DNA of 22,305 bases from F1-60-MAGs163 sp046091165 (lineage in GTDB: Bacteria; Actinomycetota; Thermoleophilia; Solirubrobacterales; Solirubrobacteraceae): positions 1 to 22,305 of the forward strand of contig JBJTBE010000048.1 in NCBI GenBank assembly GCA_046091165.1, read 5' to 3'. Positions 13,535 to 20,237 of this stretch are shown in pieces. The notes beneath the pieces are model-generated. The model saw nothing but the letters and a program-made list of their open reading frames with translations. It was not told the DNA's origin and ran no database searches. The first letter of the stretch is position 1. Every line of letters begins with the position of its first letter. The position numbers and the translations under genes were made by a program.

Positions 13535-13619
13535 GGGGGAAATTGGGGGTCGATAGGGGCCTGTGTGGGAAAATGTGTGCAGATAGGTTGCATTGTGGGA
13601 GGAAGTGGGGTACTGTCGT
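13535..13619 (+). repeat. 10-bp-phased G-rich repeat array, candidate expanded MraZ operator
   Basis: Nine consecutive decamers carry a G-rich core at the same phase: GGGGG (13535), GGGGG (13545), AGGGG (13555), GTGGG (13565), GTGTG (13575), AGGTT (13585), GTGGG (13595), GTGGG (13605) and GTCGT (13615). Known MraZ operators are about three or four TGGG-type boxes with 5-nt spacers, so a 10-bp period upstream of mraZ strongly suggests autoregulation by MraZ. The last strong boxes lie inside the presumed promoter spacer. The outer units are degenerate. Confidence 0.65.
13588..13616 (+). promoter_or_regulatory. Candidate mraZ promoter (-35 TTGCAT, 17-bp spacer, -10 TACTGT)
   Basis: TTGCAT (13588-13593) and TACTGT (13611-13616) are separated by exactly 17 bp. 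Two TGGG boxes fall in the spacer, so MraZ bound there would block polymerase. Initiation near 13623 would give a leader of about 85 nt containing the hairpin at 13633-13661. Confidence 0.55.
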
Positions 13620-13632
13620 CGGCGCGGACCGG

Positions 13633-13661
13633 GGTGGAGGAGTTCCTCCCACTCCTCCACC
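13633..13661 (+). repeat. Perfect 10-bp inverted repeat in the mraZ leader
   Basis: GGTGGAGGAG and CTCCTCCACC are exact complements around the loop TTCCTCCCA. The stem contains a Shine-Dalgarno-like GGAGGAG, but it is more than 60 nt from the mraZ ATG. A TTCTTTTC stretch follows 12 nt after the stem, too far for a standard terminator. It could be an attenuator, an RNA-stability element or a protein-binding palindrome. Confidence 0.6.
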
Positions 13662-13706
13662 ACGGCCCGCAAATTCTTTTCTCGCCCCGCGACCGGCGAG
13701 CTCCCA

Positions 13707-14141
13707 ATGGCCTTCCGCGGCACTTTCGATCACAACCTCGACGCCAAGAACCGGCTAACCGTCCCGGCGAAGTTCCGGGCCGCCCTCTCCGACGGCGTTG
13801 TCGTGGCCAAGGGAGTCGAGGACTGCGTGGCCGTCTGGATTCCCGGCGACTACGAGGCCTTCGTCGCCTCCGCCCTCGAGGGCCTCAACCCGCTCTCCCC
13901 GGAGGCGCGCAACCTGCAGCGCTACTTCTCGGCCAACGCGCTCGAGACCGAGCTCGACGCCGCCGGCCGGATCATGGTCCCTCCCTTCCTCCTCGAGCAC
14001 GCCGGGATCGACAAGGAGGTCGTGGTGACCGGGGCGGGGCCGAGCCTCGAGTTGTGGAACCGCGACCGCTGGGCAAAGGTCAATGACCAGCTCGCCGCCC
14101 AGGTAATCGACATCACCGCCCAGCTGGGGCACGCCGGCTGA
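13707..14141 (+). CDS. mraZ: Transcriptional regulator MraZ
   Basis: A 144-aa AbrB-like double-SpoVT fold DNA-binding protein, first gene of the dcw cluster. It opens MAFRGTFDHNLDAKNRLTVPAKFRAAL, the standard MraZ start with the DxKxR motif. The second repeat has ANALETELDAAGRIMVPPFLLEHAGI (D-AGR motif), as expected. MraZ proteins form rings (octamers or larger) that bind tandem TGGG boxes upstream of their own gene. I choose ATG 13707 because the conserved N-terminus starts there. An open frame extends farther 5' from TTG 13593 but would run through the promoter and hairpin. It overlaps rsmH by one base (TGATG). Confidence 0.96.
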   Translation: MAFRGTFDHNLDAKNRLTVPAKFRAALSDGVVVAKGVEDCVAVWIPGDYEAFVASALEGLNPLSPEARNLQRYFSANALETELDAAGRIMVPPFLLEHAGIDKEVVVTGAGPSLELWNRDRWAKVNDQLAAQVIDITAQLGHAG

Positions 14142-15100
14142 TGCTGCTCATGAGGACCGAGCACATACCCGTACTGGCCGGCGAGCTCGTCTCGCTGCTC
14201 GACCCGCGGCCCGGGGACGTGGCGATCGACGCCACCTTCGGCGCCGGTGGCCACGCCGAACTGGTGGCCGAGCGGATTGGGCCCGAAGGCCTGCTCGTGG
14301 CGATCGACCGCGACCCGGAGGCGCAGGGGCGCTTCGAGGAGCTCGCCCCGGAGATGCCCTGCCGGACCCGCTTCATCTCCGGTTCCTTCGCCGAAGGCCT
14401 GCGCGAGCTGCGTGACGAAGGGCTCCAGGCCGATCTCGCATGGTTCGACTTCGGCGTCTCCTCGATGCAGATCGATACCCCCGAGCGCGGCTTCTCCTAC
14501 TCGGCCGAGGCTCCGCTGGACATGCGGATGGACCCCCGCCGGGGGCAGCCGGCCTCCGAAATCGTTGCCGACTGGGACGAGAGGCGCCTCGCCCGCACCT
14601 TCCGCGAATACGGGGAGGAGAGGTACTCCACGCAGATCGCCCGGGCCATCGTCCGCGAGCGGGAGCGCCGGCCGATCGAGACCACGACCGAGCTGGTCGA
14701 CGTGATCTGCGCCGCGGTACCGGCCCCGGCGCGCTTCGGGGGAGGCCACCCGGCCAAGCGGGTCTTCCAGGCGCTGCGGATCGCCGTCAACGACGAGCTT
14801 TCCGAGATCGACGAAGCCCTCCCGCTGGCCTGGGAGCGGCTCCGCGAAAACGGCCGGTTTGCAGGGATTTCCTTCCACTCTCTGGAAGACCGTCGCGTGA
14901 AGCGCTTTCTCGCCGGCCTGGCACGCGAGTGCGTATGCCCGCCCGGGCTTCCGGTCTGCCGCTGCGGCCACGTGGCCGAGGCCCGGCTCCTCACCCGCGG
15001 GGCCGTCAAGGCGACCGCCGCCGAGATCGACGAAAACCCCCGAGCCGGCTCGGCCCGCCTGCGCGCCGCCCAGCGGATCGAAGGGGTGGCGGCCCGATGA
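14141..15100 (+). CDS. rsmH: 16S rRNA (cytosine(1402)-N4)-methyltransferase
   Basis: A 319-aa S-adenosylmethionine-dependent methyltransferase (MraW) that methylates C1402 in the ribosomal P site. The SAM-binding motif DATFGAGGHAE is at 30-40, with DRDPEA at 56-61. The family marks DFGVSSMQIDTPERGFSY, DMRMDPRRGQPAS, KRVFQALRIAVNDEL and SFHSLEDRRVKRF are all present. The length is normal. Two starts are possible (ATG 14141 or ATG 14150). The first gives the tight TGATG overlap with mraZ. The stop overlaps the ATG of the next gene as ATGA. Confidence 0.96.
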   Translation: MLLMRTEHIPVLAGELVSLLDPRPGDVAIDATFGAGGHAELVAERIGPEGLLVAIDRDPEAQGRFEELAPEMPCRTRFISGSFAEGLRELRDEGLQADLAWFDFGVSSMQIDTPERGFSYSAEAPLDMRMDPRRGQPASEIVADWDERRLARTFREYGEERYSTQIARAIVRERERRPIETTTELVDVICAAVPAPARFGGGHPAKRVFQALRIAVNDELSEIDEALPLAWERLRENGRFAGISFHSLEDRRVKRFLAGLARECVCPPGLPVCRCGHVAEARLLTRGAVKATAAEIDENPRAGSARLRAAQRIEGVAAR

Positions 15101-15813
15101 CGCCTCCGCCTCCTGCCGCCACGGCCACCGCTCCGGGAACGCTCGCGCCGCCCCGGGCTCCTGCCCGCCCTGCGCCCGGCCCCGTGCGCGGCCCGGTCGT
15201 CCGCCGGCCCGCACGCGCCAAGCGGGGCGAGGGCACGGGGAAGCTCCGTCCGCGGCAGGCGGTCGCCGGCGCCGGAGCCGCCGGCGCCGGGCTTCTCGCC
15301 CGGCTCTTCTCGGGACGTCGCCTCATCCTCCTCCTCGGCGCGGCCCTGATCGGCCTGGTCTTCCTCCAGGTCAACCTCCTGAGGATCAACACCACGATGA
15401 GCGCCGACGTCGAGAAGGCCCAGATGCTCCAGCGCGACAATGCCTCCAAGCGCGCACTGCTGGCCCAGATGGGCGCCGGCCGGCGCGTAGAGGGCGCAGC
15501 CGGCGGGCTGGGAATGGTCATGCCGGCCGCCACCGAGGTCTGCTACCTGAAGATCGGCCGCACCGAGAACTGCCCCGACGGCCTCGGGGCTGCGCAGTCC
15601 GAGGGCGACGACGCCGAGGCCCTGGCCGGCACTCCCGCGGCCGACTCTCCCGACTCCGCTCCCGTGGAGGAAGGCACGGCCGGCGCTCCCACCGGCGAGA
15701 CGGTAAGCGGCCAGGCGCCTGCGCCCCAGGCCGCCCCGGCACCGCAGCAGCCGGCACCGCAGCCGGCTCCCGACTCCGGTGGGATCTCCGCCGGTCCGGG
15801 AGGCGGGGGCTGA
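15097..15813 (+). CDS. FtsL/DivIC-like septum protein with Pro/Ala-rich tails
   Basis: A 238-aa bitopic membrane protein in the position where ftsL normally sits (rsmH-ftsL-ftsI). Residues 1-55 are a Pro/Ala/Arg-rich cytoplasmic region. One membrane helix lies at about 76-95 (LILLLGAALIGLVFLQVNLL). Residues 98-128 form a short coiled coil (ADVEKAQMLQRDNASKRALLAQM). VEGAAGGLGMVMPA (131-144) echoes the FtsL/DivIC motif of the kind 'A..LGM..P'. The outer tail has two Cys (149, 159) and then a long Pro/Ala/Gln/Gly-rich stretch to the end. It overlaps rsmH as ATGA. The likely role is a scaffold for the septal PBP and FtsW. The assignment rests on topology, the short motif and gene order rather than strong sequence identity. 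Confidence 0.72.
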   Translation: MTPPPPAATATAPGTLAPPRAPARPAPGPVRGPVVRRPARAKRGEGTGKLRPRQAVAGAGAAGAGLLARLFSGRRLILLLGAALIGLVFLQVNLLRINTTMSADVEKAQMLQRDNASKRALLAQMGAGRRVEGAAGGLGMVMPAATEVCYLKIGRTENCPDGLGAAQSEGDDAEALAGTPAADSPDSAPVEEGTAGAPTGETVSGQAPAPQAAPAPQQPAPQPAPDSGGISAGPGGGG

Positions 15814-15816
15814 GCC

Positions 15817-17475
15817 GTGCCGCTCGTCCAGCGCCGCATCGGAATCCTCTTCGCCGTATTCCTTGGTCTCCTTGCCCTCGCCGGGCTGCGCGGCCTCTAC
15901 CTCGGAGCCGTAAAGGGAGGGGGGCTGGCCAACGCCGCCAGCTCCCAGCAGACCACGGTGACCAAGGTCCCGGCGCAGCGCGGGACGATCACCGACCGCA
16001 AGAGGATCCCGCTGGCCACCAGCGAGCCCGCCGACGACATCTCGGCCACTCCCTACCTGATCAAGGACCCGGTGGCAGCGGCCAACCGGCTCGCCCCGCT
16101 GATCGGCATGCCCGCCGACGAGCTCGTCACCAAGCTCGCCCGCCGGGACACCGGCTTCGTCTACCTGCGTCGCGGCGTCCCCGCGTCGGCGGCCGACCGC
16201 ATCCGGGCCCTGAAGATCGAGGGCATCGACTTCGCTCCCGGGATCCTTCGCCGCTACCCGCGTGGCAGCCTGGCCGCCCAGGTGGTCGGTGCTACCGGCC
16301 TGGACGGAAAGGGCCTCTTCGGCCTGGAGTACTCCTACGACAAGCTCCTGCACGGCCGGGACGGCGAGCGGCGCAAGGTCATGGACGCGGCCCGCCAGCC
16401 GATCGAGGTCGACGACCTCGCCCGGGCGCGCCCCGGCCGGCCGGTGAGGCTGACGCTCGACGCCGAGGTCCAGCAGAAGACCGAGGAGGTCCTCGCCAAG
16501 GTCACCAGCGAGTACGCGCCCAAGGGTGCCACCGCGATCGTCATGGACCCGGAGACCCGCGAGGTGCTGGCCATGGCCAACACTCCGCAGGTCGACCTCA
16601 ACCGTCCCGGGGAAGCCCCCGACGGGGCGACGCAGAACCGGGCGGTCGGGATGACCTACGAGCCCGGTTCGACCTTCAAGCCGTTCACGGTGGCCGCCGC
16701 ACTCGAGGACAGGGTCGTCACGCCCGACACCCAGTTCAACCTCGCGCCGACGATCCAGGTCGCCGACCGCGTCATCGGCGAATCCCACGGGCGCGGCTGG
16801 GAGACCATGAGCACGGCCACGATCCTGGCCCATTCGAGCAACGTCGGGACGATCACCATCGGCATGAAGCTCGGCGCCAAGCGGTTCGACAGCTGGATGC
16901 GCCGGTTCGGCTTCGGCCGGCAGACCGGCGTGGGGCTGCCGGGCGAGGAGCAGGGGCTCGTCCTCAACCTCAAGGACTACTCGGGCTCGACCATGGGCAA
17001 CCTGCCGATGGGCCAGGGCCAGCTGGTGACCCCGATCCAGATGATGGCCGGCTATGCGGCGCTGGCCAGCGACGGCACCCTGCGCAAGCCGCGGATCGTC
17101 CTCGACGGGGCCAAGAACTCCCGGCCCGACCAGGGCACCCGGCTGGTGAGCGAGAAGACCGCCGCCCAGATTCGCCAGATGCTCACCGGCGTCTTCGCCG
17201 AGGGAGGCACGGCCAGCGAGGTCTCGGTCCCCGGGTACGAGCTGGCCGGCAAGACCGGTACGGCGAACAAGATCGACCCGTCCACCGGCGAGTACTCGAA
17301 GGAGAAGTACGTCGCCTCGTTCGTCGGGATGGCCCCGGCCAAGGACCCCAAGCTGCTGATCGGGGTCTTCGTGGACGAGCCCAGCGGTGACATCTACGGC
17401 GGCTCCGTGGCCGCCCCGGCCTTCGGCGAGATCGCCAAGTTCGCCCTTCCGTACATGCGCGTCTCGCCTAACTGA
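15817..17475 (+). CDS. ftsI: Class B penicillin-binding protein, septal transpeptidase (FtsI/PBP3-like)
   Basis: A 552-aa peptidoglycan D,D-transpeptidase. An N-terminal membrane anchor (about 8-30) is followed by the class B dimerisation domain, starting QRGTITDRKRIPLA (54-67) and including RRYPRGSLAAQVVGATGLDGKGLFGLE. The transpeptidase domain has the catalytic SxxK motif S285-T-F-K288 (YEPGSTFKPF), SxN at S340-S-N342 (LAHSSNVGT) and KTG at 479-481 (AGKTGTA). All three motifs are intact. No PASTA domain is present. The start is GTG three bases after the ftsL-like stop, with GGGAGGCGGGGG upstream. The place in the cluster makes septal synthesis the likely job. Usual DRNG reads DRKR here, a minor departure. 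Confidence 0.93.
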   Translation: MPLVQRRIGILFAVFLGLLALAGLRGLYLGAVKGGGLANAASSQQTTVTKVPAQRGTITDRKRIPLATSEPADDISATPYLIKDPVAAANRLAPLIGMPADELVTKLARRDTGFVYLRRGVPASAADRIRALKIEGIDFAPGILRRYPRGSLAAQVVGATGLDGKGLFGLEYSYDKLLHGRDGERRKVMDAARQPIEVDDLARARPGRPVRLTLDAEVQQKTEEVLAKVTSEYAPKGATAIVMDPETREVLAMANTPQVDLNRPGEAPDGATQNRAVGMTYEPGSTFKPFTVAAALEDRVVTPDTQFNLAPTIQVADRVIGESHGRGWETMSTATILAHSSNVGTITIGMKLGAKRFDSWMRRFGFGRQTGVGLPGEEQGLVLNLKDYSGSTMGNLPMGQGQLVTPIQMMAGYAALASDGTLRKPRIVLDGAKNSRPDQGTRLVSEKTAAQIRQMLTGVFAEGGTASEVSVPGYELAGKTGTANKIDPSTGEYSKEKYVASFVGMAPAKDPKLLIGVFVDEPSGDIYGGSVAAPAFGEIAKFALPYMRVSPN

Positions 17476-17493
17476 GGGAACCGGGGCCGGGAG

Positions 17494-17499
17494 TAGGCT
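17494..17499 (+). promoter_or_regulatory. Leaderless -10 (TAGGCT) for murE
   Basis: TAGGCT-GCGGGC-GTG is an exact TANNNT-N6-start arrangement in the 30-nt gap after ftsI. No Shine-Dalgarno lies before the GTG. It implies an internal promoter for murE-murF-mraY. Confidence 0.55.
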
Positions 17500-17505
17500 G
17501 CGGGC

Positions 17506-18930
17506 GTGCGGCTCCCTGAGTGCTTCCCCGGGGTGACGGAGCCCCTGCCCGACGTCGAGATCGCCTCGGTGGCCTGTGACGACCGTGAGGCCCGGCCGGG
17601 AACGCTCTTCTGCTGCGTGCCCGGCTTCACCCGCGACGGTCACGACTTCGCGCCGGCCGCGGTCGAGCGCGGCGCGGCGGCACTGCTAGTAGAGCGGCCC
17701 CTCGGCCTCGGAGTCCCCGAGGTGGTCGTCGCCGACGTGCGCGCTGCCATGGCGCCGGCCGCGGCCCTGGCTTACGGGGAACCCACCGGGAGCCTCGAGA
17801 TGGTCGGGATCACCGGCACCAACGGCAAGACCACCACCGCCTACCTGACCCGTTCTCTCCTGGAGGCGGCCGGACGCCGAACCGGGCTCGTCGGCACGGT
17901 CGAGGCGATCACCGGCGGGCGGCGCGAGCCTGCCGTGCGCACCACGCCCGAGTCGCCGGACCTCCAGCGCGGCTTCCGGGAGATGGTCGAGGCAGGCGAC
18001 GCCGCCTGCGTAATGGAGGTCTCCTCCCACGCGCTCTCGCTCCACCGGGCCGACGCGATCGCCTGGGACGTGGTCGTCTTCACTAACCTCAGCCGGGAGC
18101 ACCTCGACTTCCACGGCGACATGGACAGCTACTTCGCGGCCAAGAGGATGCTCTTCGAGCGCGACGCCCCGCATTCGGTGGTCAACGTCGACGACGAGTG
18201 GGGTCGGCGCCTGGCCGCGGAGACATCCGGCGCGATCACGGTCGGGATAGAGAGCGGGGACGCCAGCCTGCGGGCCACGAGGCTCGAGTTCGGGCCGTCC
18301 TCAACCCGCTTCGAGGCGGCGGGTATGGAGCTCGAGGTGCCGCTTCCGGGCGCCTTCAACGTGCTCAACGCGCTCTGCGCGGTGGCCGCCGCCCAGGCGC
18401 TGGGCGTAGACGACGCGACGATCGAGCGGGCGCTGCCCGCCGCCGAGAGGGCACCGGGCCGCTTCGAGCCGGTGGAGGCCGGGCAGCCGTTCACGGTGAT
18501 CGTCGACTACGCCCACTCGCCCGACTCCCTGGCCGGCGCGCTGGAAGCGGCCCGCGCCGTCTGCGACGGGCGCGTGATCGCCGTGTTCGGTGCCGGAGGC
18601 GACCGCGATTCCGGAAAGCGCCCCGAGATGGGAGCCGCCGCCGCGGCGGGCGCCGACCTGGTGGTGGTGACCTCCGACAACCCGCGCTCGGAGGCCCCGG
18701 GGGCGATCATCGCCGACGTCGTCGCGGGGGTCCCCGGGGACCCCGCACCGCAGGTGATCGAAGACCGCCGGGAGGCGATTGCCTGGGCGGTGGCCCACGC
18801 CCGGCCGGGGGACCTCGTGCTGATCGCCGGGAAGGGCCACGAGCAGGGGCAGGAGGGCCCCGGTGGCGTAAAGGAGCCCTTCGACGACCGCCAGGTCGCG
18901 CTCGAGGCCCTCGGGGAGCTCATCGGGTGA
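17506..18930 (+). CDS. murE: UDP-MurNAc-L-Ala-D-Glu ligase adding the third residue (meso-DAP type)
   Basis: A 474-aa cytoplasmic ATP-dependent ligase that adds the third amino acid to the peptidoglycan stem. The N-terminal UDP-binding domain has CDDREARPGTLFCCVPG (24-40). The ATP-binding P-loop GTNGKTTT is at 104-111. Mid-domain marks are TTPESPDLQ, EVSSHALSL and FTNLSREHLDFHGDMDSYFAAK, whose K is the usual carbamylated Lys region. The C-terminal motif DNPR (391-394) indicates meso-diaminopimelate rather than lysine. The domain order and length are normal, with a slightly short N-terminus. The GTG start at 17506 is set by the upstream TAGGCT. It overlaps murF by four bases (GTGA). Confidence 0.95.
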   Translation: MRLPECFPGVTEPLPDVEIASVACDDREARPGTLFCCVPGFTRDGHDFAPAAVERGAAALLVERPLGLGVPEVVVADVRAAMAPAAALAYGEPTGSLEMVGITGTNGKTTTAYLTRSLLEAAGRRTGLVGTVEAITGGRREPAVRTTPESPDLQRGFREMVEAGDAACVMEVSSHALSLHRADAIAWDVVVFTNLSREHLDFHGDMDSYFAAKRMLFERDAPHSVVNVDDEWGRRLAAETSGAITVGIESGDASLRATRLEFGPSSTRFEAAGMELEVPLPGAFNVLNALCAVAAAQALGVDDATIERALPAAERAPGRFEPVEAGQPFTVIVDYAHSPDSLAGALEAARAVCDGRVIAVFGAGGDRDSGKRPEMGAAAAAGADLVVVTSDNPRSEAPGAIIADVVAGVPGDPAPQVIEDRREAIAWAVAHARPGDLVLIAGKGHEQGQEGPGGVKEPFDDRQVALEALGELIG

Positions 18931-20237
18931 CCGGCTGGACGGCGGCCGAGCTGGCCGAAGCCGTCGGCGGGCGCCTGGTCGCCGGCGATCCCGAAGCGCC
19001 CGGCCCTCAGGCGGTGACCATCGACTCGCGCGAGGCCGGACCCGGGGTCCTGTTCGTCGGCCTGCCCGGCGAGGCCTTCGACGGCGGGAGCTTCGCCGGC
19101 CAGGCGATCGAAGCCGGGGCCTGGGGCGTCCTGGTTGCCGAGGAGCACGCCGGGCCCCTGGCCGGCGCCGACGCGGTGGTGATCGGCTGCGCCGACCCGC
19201 TTGAGTCGCTCGGCCGGGCCGCGGCGGCCTGGCGCCACCGCCTCGGCTGCGCGGTCATCGCGATCACCGGCTCGACCGGGAAGACCTCGACCAAGGACAT
19301 CACCGCGGCGCTCCTGAGGCCGTCACGGCGGACCGTCGCCACCACCGGCAACTACAACACGGAGATCGGGCTCCCCCTCACGATCCTCGCCGCCCCCGAG
19401 GGCACGGAGGTGCTCGTGCTGGAGGCGGCGATGCGGGGCAGCGGGCAGATCGCCGAGCTGAGCCGGATCGCCGACCCCGACGTCGGGATCATCGTCAACG
19501 TCGGGCCGGTCCACCTGGAGCTGCTGGGGACGGTCGAGAACATCGCCGCGGCCAAGAGCGAGCTGACCGGCGAGATGAGGCCCGGCACCGTGGCCGTGCT
19601 TCCCGCCGGTGAGCCGCTGCTCGCGCGCCACGTCCGCGAGGACCAGGAGCAGGTCACCTTCGGCCCGGGCGGCGACGTCGCGGAGCTGCCGGCCGGCCTG
19701 GCGGTGCCGGTCTCCTCCAGTCACATGGCGCTCAATGCCCTGGCTGCGCTGGCGGCGGTAAGGGCGGTCGGCGTAGAGCCCCGGGGAGAGATCGAGCCCG
19801 AGACGTCGGGGCTCCGGGGCGAGCGGATCGCCCTGAAGGACGGCGTCGTCGTCATCAACGACTGCTACAACGCGAACCCGATGTCGATGCGCGCCGCCCT
19901 CGCCGACCTCGCCGAGTCGGCACCGGGTCGTCGCGTGGCCGTCCTCGGCGACATGCTTGAGCTGGGGCCCGACGAGCGGCGCTTCCATGCCGAGCTGGGG
20001 GCCCAGGCGCGGGACGCGGGTGTCGACGTGCTCGTCACCGTCGGGGACCTGGCCGTCCACGCCGGCCCGGCGTGGGGCGGCGAGGACTTCGTCGCCGTCG
20101 AGAATGCCGCGCAGGCCGCCGACCGGCTCGCCGGGCTGGTGGAGCCCGGCGACACGATCCTCGTAAAGGGCTCCCGGGGCGTGGGCCTGGAGGTCGTGGC
20201 CGAGCGGCTGGTCGCCGGCGGGGGCCCGGGAACGTGA
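18927..20237 (+). CDS. murF: UDP-MurNAc-tripeptide--D-Ala-D-Ala ligase
   Basis: A 436-aa Mur ligase that attaches D-Ala-D-Ala to complete the pentapeptide precursor. The N-terminal domain has VTIDSREAGPGVLFVGLPGE. The P-loop is GSTGKTSTKD (115-124). Family marks are TTGNYNTEIGLPLTIL, EAAMRGSGQIAELSRIADPDVGIIVNVGPVHLELLG and NDCYNANPMSMRAAL. The C-terminal domain has VLGDMLELG and LVKGSRGVGLE. The start is the GTG that overlaps the murE stop. The frame is open farther upstream only as a shadow of murE. It overlaps mraY as GTGA. Confidence 0.95.
   Translation: MTGWTAAELAEAVGGRLVAGDPEAPGPQAVTIDSREAGPGVLFVGLPGEAFDGGSFAGQAIEAGAWGVLVAEEHAGPLAGADAVVIGCADPLESLGRAAAAWRHRLGCAVIAITGSTGKTSTKDITAALLRPSRRTVATTGNYNTEIGLPLTILAAPEGTEVLVLEAAMRGSGQIAELSRIADPDVGIIVNVGPVHLELLGTVENIAAAKSELTGEMRPGTVAVLPAGEPLLARHVREDQEQVTFGPGGDVAELPAGLAVPVSSSHMALNALAALAAVRAVGVEPRGEIEPETSGLRGERIALKDGVVVINDCYNANPMSMRAALADLAESAPGRRVAVLGDMLELGPDERRFHAELGAQARDAGVDVLVTVGDLAVHAGPAWGGEDFVAVENAAQAADRLAGLVEPGDTILVKGSRGVGLEVVAERLVAGGGPGT

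Noticed and set aside
13535..13619. The periodic array as a CRISPR or other spacer-repeat system.
   Set aside because: The period is only 10 bp with 5-bp cores and no unique spacers. Its position before mraZ explains it better as an operator.
13633..13680. Intrinsic terminator upstream of mraZ.
   Set aside because: The T-rich stretch begins about 12 nt after the stem instead of directly, and the preceding tadC gene ends far upstream, so a standard terminator reading is weak.
13593..13706. A 38-residue 5' extension of mraZ from TTG 13593.
   Set aside because: MraZ proteins start at the conserved MAFRG segment. The extension would be encoded by the promoter, operator and hairpin.
14497..17643. 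Very long minus-strand open frame (over 1,000 codons) opposite rsmH, the ftsL-like gene and ftsI.
   Set aside because: It is the antisense of well-identified genes. Its product is His/Gly/Arg-rich with no recognisable domain, as expected for antisense frames in high-GC DNA.
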